Source: Clostridioides difficile (GTDB taxonomy: Bacteria > Bacillota > Clostridia > Peptostreptococcales > Peptostreptococcaceae). Taken from it: a stretch of 64,000 nt of DNA. Below, piece after piece: positions 24,712-33,975 of the stretch. Within the stretch, counting starts at the first letter, position 1, and the number at the start of each line of letters is the position of its first letter. Below the pieces are notes generated by a model. It saw only the letters and a list, made by a program, of their open reading frames with translations, had not been told where the DNA came from and did no database searches. The position numbers and the translations under genes were made by a program. The DNA is taken from contig CP103804.1 in assembly GCA_024919175.1 (NCBI GenBank), positions 558,001 through 622,000 on the forward strand, in the 5' to 3' direction.

Positions 24712-25428
24712 ATGAAAAAATTAAAATTTATATTAGCGATTATAGTAGTATTATTTATAAGTATATTTATAGCTAAAGATAAAATTCTGAAAGATGAAGA
24801 GCCAACTGGAACTGCTCAATTTGCTTCATCACAAGATGTTGAAGCAAATTCTCAGAAAAAAAATCACTCAAATAGTATATCAGATAATATATTATTGGTA
24901 AACAAGACAAATGAGCTTAGTAAAGATTATATGCCAAAAGATATTACTAAAGTAAATATAGAGTTTGTTCCAGAAGCTACTGAAGAGGAAAAACAAATGG
25001 CAGGAGAACCTGCAAAAGCAGTAGAAGACTTAGTTAGACAAGCTAATGAAGAGGGAATACAGTTTTTAGGGTCTTCAGCATATAGGTCTTATGATACTCA
25101 ACAAGATACTTATACAAGAAGAGTAAATTCTCAAGGTCAGGAAAAAGCTGATGCATATGTAGCAAAACCTGGGCATAGTGAACATCAATCTGGTCTGTGT
25201 ATTGATGTAACAAATCCAGAAAGATGGTTTGTTGGAAGTACAAAAGAAGCTATATGGTTGGCAGAAAATGCTCATAAATTTGGATTTATAATAAGATATC
25301 CGAAAGGTAAAGAAGATATAACAGGTACAGCATATGAGCCATGGCACATTAGATATGTGGGTAAGGATGTCGCTGAGGAAATTTATTCAAAAGGATTAAC
25401 TTTGGAAGAATATTTACAAAATAAGTAA
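24712..25428 (+). CDS. VanY-like D-Ala-D-Ala carboxypeptidase (M15B)
   Basis: In this 238-aa protein a short N-terminal hydrophobic segment (residues 5-22) anchors or exports it, followed by a Ser/Asn-rich linker. The M15B catalytic core has LGSSAYRSYDTQ, SEHQSGLCIDVTN (the SxHxxGxxxD zinc motif) and EPWHIRYVG (third zinc ligand). Such enzymes trim the terminal D-Ala from peptidoglycan precursors. It lies upstream of a two-component pair and may be its target. It does not itself imply vancomycin resistance: no ligase or dehydrogenase gene is nearby. Confidence 0.9.
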   Translation: MKKLKFILAIIVVLFISIFIAKDKILKDEEPTGTAQFASSQDVEANSQKKNHSNSISDNILLVNKTNELSKDYMPKDITKVNIEFVPEATEEEKQMAGEPAKAVEDLVRQANEEGIQFLGSSAYRSYDTQQDTYTRRVNSQGQEKADAYVAKPGHSEHQSGLCIDVTNPERWFVGSTKEAIWLAENAHKFGFIIRYPKGKEDITGTAYEPWHIRYVGKDVAEEIYSKGLTLEEYLQNK

Positions 25429-25561
25429 TAAATAAATATAATACAATTTGTATAATTTTACCAAGTGAATATAGAGAAATTTGATGGTTTACACTACTTT
25501 AAGTATAGTATAATTTTAGATAAGTAAAAACTATATAAAAAGTAGGTTGGGATGTGAAAAT

Positions 25562-26254
25562 GTGAAGGACACAATTCTTGTTGTGGATGATGAAAAAGAA
25601 ATAAGAAACCTTATAGAGATATATCTTTTAAATGATGGATATAATGTAATTAAAGCTAAAGATGGACAAGAAGCTTTAGATATTTTAAAGAAAGAGAATA
25701 TTCACTTGATGGTATTGGATATAATGATGCCAAATATGGATGGGATAGAAGTTTGTAGAAGAGTTAGAGAAAGTTTAAATATACCAATACTTATGTTGAG
25801 TGCAAAGTCAGAGGATATGGACAAGATACAAGGGATAATGACAGGTGCAGATGACTATTTAACAAAGCCATTTAATCCCCTTGAACTCACTGTCAGAATA
25901 AAAGCATTACTTAGAAGAGCGTATTATTTTAGTGGAGCTAACAAGGAAAATAAAAATGTAATAGAAGTTGGAGCTGTATTAATAGACAAAGAAAAACATA
26001 GTGTAACAGTGGATGGGAAGGATATATTTTTGACATCAAGAGAATTTGATATATTATATTTACTAGCAAACAATAAAGGTAGAGTGTATAGCACAGAAGA
26101 AATATTTGAAAAAGTGTGGAAAGAGCAATATTACCAATCGAATAATACTGTAATGGTTCATATGAGTAGGATAAGGGATAAAATTGAAAAGTATACAGAT
26201 GGAGAAAAAATAATTCATACTGTATGGGGGGTAGGGTACAAAATTGAAAAATAA
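25562..26254 (+). CDS. OmpR-family response regulator (VanR-like)
   Basis: The 230-aa protein has a receiver domain (ILVVDDEKE acidic pocket, phospho-acceptor Asp in LMVLDIMMPNMDG, Lys in LTKPFNP) and a C-terminal OmpR winged helix (VTVDGKDIFLTSREFDILYLL...YQSNNTVMVHMSRIRDKI...HTVWGVGYKIE). The receiver sequence is close to VanR-type regulators. The start is probably GTG 25562; TTG 25547 is open but farther from the conserved start. It overlaps the kinase gene by 11 bases, so the two are translationally coupled. Confidence 0.92.
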   Translation: MKDTILVVDDEKEIRNLIEIYLLNDGYNVIKAKDGQEALDILKKENIHLMVLDIMMPNMDGIEVCRRVRESLNIPILMLSAKSEDMDKIQGIMTGADDYLTKPFNPLELTVRIKALLRRAYYFSGANKENKNVIEVGAVLIDKEKHSVTVDGKDIFLTSREFDILYLLANNKGRVYSTEEIFEKVWKEQYYQSNNTVMVHMSRIRDKIEKYTDGEKIIHTVWGVGYKIEK

Positions 26255-27428
26255 AAGCGTATTAAATTATATGTTTCGTCCTATAGTAGAATTTATAATA
26301 AGTTGTATTATAACCCTAATCATTATGTTAACAAGTGCTTATATAATAAAGATACTATATATGAGGACTACTTTATCTACAATTAATTACCTTATGCATA
26401 GTTTGAGAGACATTAGAGCTACTATAGGAGACAGCACATTATATTCGGTTTTATTTCTGACAGCATCATTATCAATTTATTCATTAATGTCATACAAGAG
26501 AAATAAAAAACTTGTAAATTTTCTAAAAGATACTGACAACAAAAATAAAAAAATAGAAATTATCATGGATGCCGTAAACTCAATGGAGAAAGGCGATTTA
26601 GAAAAAAGTATAGATATTGAGTATGAGTCAAATGGATTAAGTGATAAAAAAATTGATGAGATTGATGAACTTGCAAATAAAATCAATAGTATAGTTTATA
26701 AACTCAGAAATATAACTGTTGAAGAAAGACAAGCTCAGCAGACTAAAACGGATTTAATAACAAATGTTTCGCATGACTTAAGAACTCCTTTAACCTCAAT
26801 AATGGGTTATCTGGGATTGATAGAAGATGGTAAGTATAAAGATGAAGTTCAGTTAATGTATTATGTTAATATTGCATATGAAAAATCAAAAAGTTTAAAT
26901 ATACTTATAAATGATTTATTTGAACTTACCAAGATGCAAAATAATACAGTAAGATTAAATAAAATAGAGATAAACTTGGTAGAACTATTAAGCCAAATAG
27001 TATCTCAACTTGGATTTTATTTTAAAAAAGAATTTATGGTTAGTAGAGTTAATTTCAATGAGGAAAAATTAATTATAAATGCTGACCCAAATAAATTGGT
27101 GAGAGCTTTTGAAAATCTTATAACCAATGCTATGAAATATGGAAAAGAAGGACTTTATGTAGATATAGTGACAGCAAAAAAAGGAAATATGGCAATTGCA
27201 AAAGTTATAAATTATGGAGAACCAATTCCTTTATTAGATTTACCAAATATATTTGATAGATTCTATAGAGTTGAGAAATCAAGAAATAGTAATGAGGGAG
27301 GTTCTGGATTAGGTCTTGCAATTACAAAAAATATTGTGAATTTACATGGTGGTGAAATTACTGTTTCAAGTAACATACATCAAACTGTATTTGAGGTACA
27401 GCTACCAATAATACAAGAAATAGTGTAA
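26244..27428 (+). CDS. Sensor histidine kinase (VanS-like)
   Basis: This 394-aa kinase starts at TTG inside the regulator gene. Two membrane helices (about 12-35 and 65-82) flank a very short loop, so it has little extracellular sensor. A HAMP-like linker follows, then the dimerisation helix NVSHDLRTPLTSIMGYLGLIEDG (phospho-His) and the ATPase domain (NLITNAMKYG, IFDRFYRVEKSR, GGSGLGLAITKNIV). The architecture resembles VanS and other intramembrane-sensing kinases. It probably pairs with the regulator just upstream; cell-wall genes such as the VanY-like enzyme are plausible targets. Confidence 0.92.
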   Translation: MKNKSVLNYMFRPIVEFIISCIITLIIMLTSAYIIKILYMRTTLSTINYLMHSLRDIRATIGDSTLYSVLFLTASLSIYSLMSYKRNKKLVNFLKDTDNKNKKIEIIMDAVNSMEKGDLEKSIDIEYESNGLSDKKIDEIDELANKINSIVYKLRNITVEERQAQQTKTDLITNVSHDLRTPLTSIMGYLGLIEDGKYKDEVQLMYYVNIAYEKSKSLNILINDLFELTKMQNNTVRLNKIEINLVELLSQIVSQLGFYFKKEFMVSRVNFNEEKLIINADPNKLVRAFENLITNAMKYGKEGLYVDIVTAKKGNMAIAKVINYGEPIPLLDLPNIFDRFYRVEKSRNSNEGGSGLGLAITKNIVNLHGGEITVSSNIHQTVFEVQLPIIQEIV

Positions 27429-27520
27429 TAAGATAAAAGTATGATTCAGATGCATAAATATTATAGCATAAAGTGTTTACAAAAATAAAAAAGTAATATA
27501 TAATTTAAGTCAGTTTAATA

Positions 27521-27660
27521 AGATACTTATCAAGAATTAGGGGAGAGAGTTAGCTCAGCGATCCTATACCAACCTTTTATTAGGTGGTCCTGCTAACAAC
27601 GATGAGATGATTGGAAATAATAGACTCTTCTTATCAATAGTGGATAGGGGGAGTTTTTTT
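27521..27660 (+). promoter_or_regulatory. SAM riboswitch (S-box-like) with terminator, upstream of luxS-metH
   Basis: The leader has CTTATCAAGA (P1 5' arm, with GATGAG at 27601-27606 as 3' arm), GGGGAGAGAG, the P2 pair GTTAGC/GCTAAC, and a P3 helix ACCAACCT/AGGTGGT. This matches the order of a SAM-I aptamer. An adjacent 12-bp terminator follows (ACTCTTCTTATC with GATAGGGGGAGT, then seven T). The usual P4 helix is not visible. The methyl-cycle genes downstream support SAM control. Confidence 0.7.
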
Positions 27661-27707
27661 ATAGATTTAAAGTAATAAATTTTTAAGTGATAATGGAGGA
27701 TTCAATA

Positions 27708-28163
27708 ATGGAAAAAGTAGAAAGTTTTAAATTAGACCATACAAAAGTTAAAGCTCCTTTTGTAAGAAAGTGCAGTGTACTTGATGGAGTTAAAGGAGAT
27801 AAAATAACTAAATTTGACTTGAGATTTTTACAACCAAATGTAGAAAGCTTTGGAACTGCTGCTATGCATGGTTTAGAACATTTACTAGCAACTTATTTAA
27901 GAGAGACATTAGATGGTGTAATAGACTTATCTCCAATGGGGTGCAGAACAGGATTTTATTTGATTTTATGGGGAGATGTAGATGCTAAGACAGTTAAAGA
28001 TGGCTTAGAAAAGGCGTTACAGAAAGTACTTGAATCTGATAAAATGCCAGCTGCTACAGCTCTAGAATGTGGAAACTATAGAGACTTATCTTTATTTGGA
28101 GCAAAAGAATATGCAAAAGATGTTTTAGATAAAGGATTTTCTCTTAATATATATGGAGAATAA
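27708..28163 (+). CDS. luxS: S-ribosylhomocysteine lyase LuxS
   Basis: The 151-aa product has all LuxS landmarks: the metal site HGLEH (HxxEH, near residue 54), LSPMGCRTGFY with the catalytic Cys, and LECGNYRDLSL with the third metal ligand Cys. LuxS splits S-ribosylhomocysteine into homocysteine and DPD, the precursor of AI-2. The homocysteine then feeds MetH encoded downstream. The frame is open from GTG 27687, but ATG 27708 has the SD TGGAGGA. It overlaps the next gene by 11 bases. Confidence 0.97.
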   Translation: MEKVESFKLDHTKVKAPFVRKCSVLDGVKGDKITKFDLRFLQPNVESFGTAAMHGLEHLLATYLRETLDGVIDLSPMGCRTGFYLILWGDVDAKTVKDGLEKALQKVLESDKMPAATALECGNYRDLSLFGAKEYAKDVLDKGFSLNIYGE

Positions 28164-28878
28164 TTTAATTGAAAGAGAAAGTATAAACATAAATCAAAGT
28201 GAGGTTTTAAGGTATTTACAATACAAAGGACAAGAAATAGATAAAGAACTTAAAGAAACTATTGATGAATGTATAGAAATAGCCAAAAACAAGATAAATC
28301 CTAGATATATATCTAGGATTTATCCTATCAAAATAAATAAAGATAAGACTGTAGAACTAGAGGGAACAAATTTAATTTTAAAGAGTAAGGATATATATGA
28401 ACTTCTAAAAGACTGTGATGAATGTGTAATTATGGCAGCGACTTTGGGAATAGAGGTAGAAAAGGAAATAAAAAGATACTCTTACTCAGATTTAACAAAA
28501 GGACTAATAATTGATTCATGTGGAACAACAGCGATAGAAGAAGTATGCGATATTGTTCAAAATGATATAGAAAAGGTTTTTTTAGAACAAAACAAATTTA
28601 TAACTATGCGATATAGCCCAGGATATGGAGATTTACCAATAGAGAAAAATATAGACATATTAAATGTTTTAAATGCTCAAAAACAAATAGGACTCACAAT
28701 TACATCAAATGGGATTATGATACCAAGAAAATCAGTAGTGGCTATTATAGGTATTTCTAATTTTAAAATAGATAAATCAAAGAAAGAAAAATCGTGTGAA
28801 AATTGTAAAAACTACAGAAACTGTACATATAGAAAAGGAGCGAATTCTTGTGGAAATAAGACAATATCTAAAGGATAA
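28153..28878 (+). CDS. Stand-alone methionine synthase activation-domain protein
   Basis: This 241-aa protein resembles the C-terminal reactivation domain of B12-dependent methionine synthase: CVIMAATLGIEVEKEIKRYSYSDLTKGLIIDSCGTTAIEEVCD, then MRYSPGYGDLPIEKNIDILNVLNAQKQIGLTITSNGIMIPRKSV. That domain binds SAM and helps reductive methylation of cob(II)alamin. A Cys-rich tail (CENCKNYRNCTYRKG) is added. The neighbouring MetH lacks this domain, so the pair forms a split enzyme. Overlaps both neighbours (11 bases with luxS, 29 with metH). Confidence 0.9.
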   Translation: MENNLIERESININQSEVLRYLQYKGQEIDKELKETIDECIEIAKNKINPRYISRIYPIKINKDKTVELEGTNLILKSKDIYELLKDCDECVIMAATLGIEVEKEIKRYSYSDLTKGLIIDSCGTTAIEEVCDIVQNDIEKVFLEQNKFITMRYSPGYGDLPIEKNIDILNVLNAQKQIGLTITSNGIMIPRKSVVAIIGISNFKIDKSKKEKSCENCKNYRNCTYRKGANSCGNKTISKG

Positions 28879-31231
28879 TATATTAATATTTGATGGTGCA
28901 ATGGGAACAATGCTGCAACAAAAGGGGTTAAAGATAGGTGAAAATCCAGAAGTATTTGGTCTTCAAAATCCAGAAAAACTTATAGACATACATATATCAT
29001 ATTTAGAGGCAGGCTCAAATGTAATTCTTACAAATACTTTTGGGTGTAATGAACTAAAGCTAAATAATGAATATACAGTAGAACAAGTCATAGACAATGC
29101 CGTTTCAGTGGCTAGAAAGGCTATAGAAAATGTAGATAGCACTAAACCTAGATATGTAGCATTAGATATTGGTCCTATAGGAGAAATGCTAGAACCTATG
29201 GGAACTTTAAGTTTTGATAGAGCATATGAGATATTTAAAAGACAAGTATTACAGGGTGCTAAATCTGGAGTTGATGTAATAGTAATAGAGACTATGATGG
29301 ATTTATATGAAGCTAAAGCAGCTGTTTTAGCAGCTAAGGAGAATTCTGATTTACCTGTTTTCTGTACTATGACATTTGATGAAAGTGGGAGAAGCTTTAC
29401 TGGATGTATGCCAGAAAGTATGGTTGCTACAATAGAAGGGCTGGGAGTTGATGCAATAGGAGTAAACTGTTCATTAGGTCCTAAGCAACTTTTGCCAATA
29501 GTAAAAAAAATCGCATCAAGAGCTTCAATACCTGTAATGGTTCAAGCAAATGCAGGTTTACCAAATATAGTTGATGGAGAAGCTATATATGACGTTGATG
29601 CTAAAGAATTTTTTGAAGGAGTCAAAAAATTCGTTGAAGCTGGAGCAACTATAATAGGCGGATGTTGTGGTACAAATCCAAGTTTTATAAAAGAAATATC
29701 TGAAAATATAAGCTCTGTCACAAAGGGAAGTACTGAAAAAATTGATAACTGTGTGGTTTGTTCACCATCAAAATTTGTTGAAGTAGAATCACCTACAGTT
29801 GTTGGAGAAAGATTAAATCCAACAGGTAGAAAATCTTTGCAAGAAGCTTTGAAAAATGAAAATTTAGATTACGCAATAAATTTAGGGTTAGAGCAAGTAA
29901 GTGCGGGTGCACAAATATTAGGTGTGAATGTTGGTTTGCCAGAAATAGATGAAAAGAAATTAATGCCAAAGTTAATAAAAGAGATTCAAGCAGTAGTAGA
30001 TACACCATTACAAATCGATTCTTCCAATGTAGAGGCTTTGGAACAAGGTCTTAGATATTATAATGGTAGAACAATCGTAAACTCTGTAAATGGCAAAGAA
30101 GAGTCTTTAGAAAGTATATTACCAATAGTTAAAAAGTATGGTGCATGTGTGGTTGGTCTTGCATTAGACGAAAAAGGTATACCTGAAAAAGCTGAGGAAA
30201 GATTTGAGATAGCAAAAAAAATAGTTGATAGAGCAGTTTCTTATGGAATAAAACCAAAAGATATATTTATAGATTGTTTATCACTAACTGTTTCAGCTCA
30301 ACAAGAGGAGGCAATAGAAACTATAAAAGCTATAACAATGGTTAAGACATTAGGGGTAAAAACTATACTAGGGGTTTCAAATATTTCATTTGGACTTCCA
30401 AATAGAAAAGCACTTAATGCTTCTTTTTTAACACTAGCTTTAGGAGCAGGGCTTGACTTAGCAATAATAAACCCAAATGAATATAGTATGATGGAAGCTA
30501 TTAATTCTTTTAGAATCCTAAATAATACGGATAAAGGATGTATAAATTATATAAATCAATACAGTAATATAAATAATTCAAAACAGTCTGATTCTACTGT
30601 TAAAGCCAATAAAGATTTGTCACTAGATGTTTTAGTTGAAAGAGGATTAAAAGAAGAAGCCAAAAGTGTAACATTGAATCTATTAAAAGAGAAGGATGAA
30701 AATTATATACTAGATAAAATTTTAATTCCAGCACTTGATAGAGTAGGAAAGAAATACGATAGTGGAGACATCTTTTTACCCCAACTGATTCAATCAGCAG
30801 AAACAGTAAAAACTGCACTAAATACAATAAAAGAAACCTTGATAAGTAAAAGTAGTGACAATGTATCTAAAGGAAAAATAATAGTTGCTACAGTAAAAGG
30901 AGATATTCATGATATTGGAAAAAATATAGTAAAAATAATGCTAGAGAATTATGGATATGAAGTTATAGACTTAGGAAAAGATGTTCCAATTGAGGAAGTA
31001 GTAGAGGTTGCTAAAAAAAGAGATATAAAGTTAGTAGGATTAAGTGCACTTATGACTACAACTGTTCAAAGTATGAAAGATACAATTCAAGCATTAAGAG
31101 ATAATGATATAAATGCTAAAGTCTTTGTAGGTGGAGCAGTTTTGACAGAGGAATATGCGGATGAAATGGGAGCTGACTATTATTCAAAGGATGCAAAATC
31201 TGCTGTTGAGATAGCAAAGTTAAATTTTTAG
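28850..31231 (+). CDS. metH: B12-dependent methionine synthase MetH, short form
   Basis: This 793-aa protein has, in order, a homocysteine-binding S-methyltransferase domain (DGAMGTMLQQKG; Zn ligands in GVNCSLG and GGCCGT, to about residue 290), a pterin-binding barrel (GERLNPTGRKSL to about 575), a B12 helical cap (LPQLIQSAETVK) and a B12 domain with the DIHDIGKNIV lower-ligand His and GGAVLTEEYADEMGAD. The SAM-binding reactivation domain is absent and is supplied by the upstream gene. It starts at GTG with SD AAAAGGAG; an open frame to 28796 has no SD. It makes methionine from homocysteine and methyl-tetrahydrofolate. Confidence 0.94.
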   Translation: MEIRQYLKDNILIFDGAMGTMLQQKGLKIGENPEVFGLQNPEKLIDIHISYLEAGSNVILTNTFGCNELKLNNEYTVEQVIDNAVSVARKAIENVDSTKPRYVALDIGPIGEMLEPMGTLSFDRAYEIFKRQVLQGAKSGVDVIVIETMMDLYEAKAAVLAAKENSDLPVFCTMTFDESGRSFTGCMPESMVATIEGLGVDAIGVNCSLGPKQLLPIVKKIASRASIPVMVQANAGLPNIVDGEAIYDVDAKEFFEGVKKFVEAGATIIGGCCGTNPSFIKEISENISSVTKGSTEKIDNCVVCSPSKFVEVESPTVVGERLNPTGRKSLQEALKNENLDYAINLGLEQVSAGAQILGVNVGLPEIDEKKLMPKLIKEIQAVVDTPLQIDSSNVEALEQGLRYYNGRTIVNSVNGKEESLESILPIVKKYGACVVGLALDEKGIPEKAEERFEIAKKIVDRAVSYGIKPKDIFIDCLSLTVSAQQEEAIETIKAITMVKTLGVKTILGVSNISFGLPNRKALNASFLTLALGAGLDLAIINPNEYSMMEAINSFRILNNTDKGCINYINQYSNINNSKQSDSTVKANKDLSLDVLVERGLKEEAKSVTLNLLKEKDENYILDKILIPALDRVGKKYDSGDIFLPQLIQSAETVKTALNTIKETLISKSSDNVSKGKIIVATVKGDIHDIGKNIVKIMLENYGYEVIDLGKDVPIEEVVEVAKKRDIKLVGLSALMTTTVQSMKDTIQALRDNDINAKVFVGGAVLTEEYADEMGADYYSKDAKSAVEIAKLNF

Positions 31232-31375
31232 CATGGAAATTAAAATAAAGGTTTTACTAAATAGGATATTTTATATATAATATAAATATAAGTTTTAGAA
31301 ACTTATGTCCAAAATAATAGGAATTAATCTATAATAATGAGATTAATTAATATAAAAAAATATTTATCATCAACA

Positions 31376-31425
31376 TTAAAAAGGGCTGGGAAGTCTGGTA
31401 TAACTTCCATCAGCCCTTTTTAGTA
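31376..31425. terminator. Bidirectional terminator
   Basis: AAAAAGGGCTG pairs with CAGCCCTTTTT around an inner GGAAGT/ACTTCC helix. A on the left and T on the right allow use by metH on plus and the M29 aminopeptidase on minus. Confidence 0.9.
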
Positions 31426-31435
31426 TAAAAATAAT

Positions 31436-32665
31436 TTAAAACGCCCAATTGCCGTTTTTAAAAATCTGTATATGTTTTCCATCATGAGTTTCTCCGATAA
31501 TATCCATATCCGAAGAACCAACCATAAAGTCAACATGTGTTAGACTATCATTTACTCCATGTTCATCCAATTCTTCATCTTTTAAATCATTTCCACCATC
31601 TAAGCAAGTCCTATAAGCAGAACCAATTGCAAAGTGGCAAGAAGCATTTTCATCATATAATGTATTATAAAAAATAATATTTGTATCAGATATTGGAGAG
31701 CTAAATGGAACAAGAGCAACTTCTCCTAAATAATGAGAGCCTTCATCTGTTTCAATAAGTTTCTTTAATGTTTCCAATCCCTTTTCAGCAGAAAAATCTA
31801 CTATTTTACCATTTTTGAAAGTCAAAAAGAAATTATCAATTATATTTCCTCCATAAACAAGAGGCTTAGTACTATACACAGTTCCATTTACTTTAAATTT
31901 GTGTGGCATTCCAAAAATCTCTTCAGTTGGGATGTTAGGATTAAAACTTACTCCATTAGGGTCTTTAGATGCTCCACTTAACCAAATATGACCTTTTGGC
32001 AAATCTAAAGTTAAATCAGTTTTTGAAGATTTATATTTTAAAGTTTTGAAATTACTTTCATTTAAAAAGTCCATTTTAGACTTTAGATTTTCATTATGTT
32101 CTCTCCATGCTTTTATAGGGTCTTGACCATCAACTCTTGAGCACTTAAATATGGCATCCCATAACTTATCTATTGCTTCATTTTCTGATAAATTTGGAAA
32201 TACTTTTTTTGCCCAATCTTTTGTTGGTACAGAAACTATACTCCATTTACATTTATCTGTTAGAGTATAAGAACGCCACTCTTTTAAAGCTTTTCCAGAA
32301 GCCTTTTGAAAGTTAGAAACTTTTTCAGGGTCAACATCTTTTAATAAATCAGGGTTTTGAGCATATACTGATAAAAATGCTCCACCTTCTTTAGCTATAT
32401 CTACATATTGGTCTGCAGTCCACTTTGGAAACTCATGAAATACTTCATCTGGTGCATATAAATATTTAATAAGAGTACTTTCTTCATCAGACCATTCTAT
32501 ATATACATTTTTAGCACCACATTTATATGCTTCCTTCAGTGCATTTCTTGCAAAATCAGCACATTCGATTGGGGATTTTATAAGTAAAGTTTGACCTGGT
32601 TGTATGTTAACTCCGACCTTAATTGCTAACTCAGCATATTTTTCTAAATTTTTATTTAAATCCAT
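31436..32665 (-). CDS. M29-family aminopeptidase (AmpS/PepS-like)
   Basis: This 409-aa protein matches peptidase family M29: an N-terminal MDLNKNLEKYAELAIKVGVNIQPGQTLLI, a central WLSGASKDPNGVSFNPNIPTEEIFGMPHKFKVNGTVYSTKPLVYGG (EE/E metal ligands) and a C-terminal CHFAIGSAY...THVDFMVGSSDMDIIGETHDGKHIQIFKNG with the His/Asp ligands. M29 enzymes are dimeric metal-dependent aminopeptidases of the cytosol, useful to an amino-acid-fermenting organism. SD AGGAGG precedes the ATG. Monocistronic. The 370 bases upstream, to 33034, are AT-rich with no feature I can name. Confidence 0.93.
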   Translation of the reverse strand: MDLNKNLEKYAELAIKVGVNIQPGQTLLIKSPIECADFARNALKEAYKCGAKNVYIEWSDEESTLIKYLYAPDEVFHEFPKWTADQYVDIAKEGGAFLSVYAQNPDLLKDVDPEKVSNFQKASGKALKEWRSYTLTDKCKWSIVSVPTKDWAKKVFPNLSENEAIDKLWDAIFKCSRVDGQDPIKAWREHNENLKSKMDFLNESNFKTLKYKSSKTDLTLDLPKGHIWLSGASKDPNGVSFNPNIPTEEIFGMPHKFKVNGTVYSTKPLVYGGNIIDNFFLTFKNGKIVDFSAEKGLETLKKLIETDEGSHYLGEVALVPFSSPISDTNIIFYNTLYDENASCHFAIGSAYRTCLDGGNDLKDEELDEHGVNDSLTHVDFMVGSSDMDIIGETHDGKHIQIFKNGNWAF

Positions 32666-33034
32666 ATCTATCCTCCTGTATTTTTAACATTAAACAACTT
32701 ATAAAATATTATATCATTACTTAGATTTTGGGTCATATTTAAAATATTTATACTCAATAGATTGAGAAATAAAAAATACTTATTTTAATTAAAATAGGTT
32801 GTTTAGATATATAATTGTAACTAAGACGTTATTTTTTGTTGATAATAGTATTAAAGTAGAAATAAAAATACTTTTTTAGTGAAAAGCTATACAAGAATAC
32901 CGAAAAAAACTTATAATATAATAATGAGATAGATATTTATAAATGAAATAAAAAATTTTCTGGCAAAGCTTAGATATGTTTAAATATAGTAGTTTATATA
33001 TTATGAACAGAAGATTTCAGTTAGGAGGGCATAA

Positions 33035-33952
33035 ATGGAGCTTTATGAAGCCATTTTTTATAGAAAATCTGTAAGAAATTTTTCCAGTACAAAACTAAAA
33101 AAGCCATTAATGGAAGAAATAAAAAGAAGTTGTAAAAATTTAGAATACTTAAATGAAGATTTAAATATTAAAGCACATGTTGTTGATAGAGGTCATATAA
33201 TACACTTTTTAATGGGTAAAGAGTGTAAAGTAAAAGCACCTCATTATATAGTAGTAACATCAGATAAAGGAAAAGACTATTTACAAAATATAGGTTTTGC
33301 CACTGAAGGTATAGTCTTACGTCTTACAACATTAGGAGTAGCTACTTGTTGGTTGGAGTCGACATTAAAAAGAGAAGATATCTTGGAATTTGTAGATATT
33401 GGCAACAAAGACCCAAAAGAAGATGAAGAAGACGATTTAGATTATTTAGCTGGAATAAAAACAGAAGAAGAGGATGAAAACAAAATAGAGAATCCATATA
33501 TAATAATAGCTTTTGGATATCCGGCAAAAAATGAAGATTTATTTAGAACAAGATATGCTAGACCTGATAGGAAACCAGTAAAAGATATCATAAATAAAAT
33601 AAATAGAAATAGAAAGTGGAAAGAAATATTAGAATTTACAAGAAGAGCTCCATCTGTGAAAAACTCTCAACCTTGGTATTTTCATAAAGATGAACGAGGT
33701 CTTCATCTATTTGAAAAGAAACCTAAGAAACACTGTGAAGATATGAATAAGGTTAGCTTAGGTGTAGGTTTAAGACACTTTGATATAGCATGTATAAAAA
33801 ATAAAATAGATGTTTCATATGAAAAACTTCCTATAAAGAATAAAATAGGAAAGTCATATTTTATAACTGTAGTTGAACATGTAAAACCAGAAGAAGAAGA
33901 AACTCAAGATGAAAATTTAAGTTTGGAAAAAGAAGAATCACAAAATGAATAA
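33035..33952 (+). CDS. Nitroreductase-family protein
   Basis: This 305-aa protein has the putative nitroreductase fold (TM1586-like): ELYEAIFYRKSVRNFSSTKLKK, GFATEGIVLRLTTLGVATCWLESTL, then a second-half TRRAPSVKNSQPWYFHKDE, giving two FMN-binding half units. A very acidic insert (DPKEDEEDDLDYLAG..EEEDENK) sits near residue 130 and a second acidic tail ends the protein. The role is probably FMN-dependent reduction of an unknown compound. SD AGGAGGG. The DUF1847 gene follows 23 bases later, so the two form an operon. Confidence 0.85.
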   Translation: MELYEAIFYRKSVRNFSSTKLKKPLMEEIKRSCKNLEYLNEDLNIKAHVVDRGHIIHFLMGKECKVKAPHYIVVTSDKGKDYLQNIGFATEGIVLRLTTLGVATCWLESTLKREDILEFVDIGNKDPKEDEEDDLDYLAGIKTEEEDENKIENPYIIIAFGYPAKNEDLFRTRYARPDRKPVKDIINKINRNRKWKEILEFTRRAPSVKNSQPWYFHKDERGLHLFEKKPKKHCEDMNKVSLGVGLRHFDIACIKNKIDVSYEKLPIKNKIGKSYFITVVEHVKPEEEETQDENLSLEKEESQNE

Positions 33953-33975
33953 AATTTTGAGAGGGGATAGTAGGT

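Noticed and set aside
24712..27428. Vancomycin-resistance operon (VanY plus VanRS-like pair)
   Set aside because: No VanA/G-type ligase, VanH or VanX/T gene is present. M15B carboxypeptidases and OmpR/histidine-kinase pairs are common housekeeping cell-wall genes.
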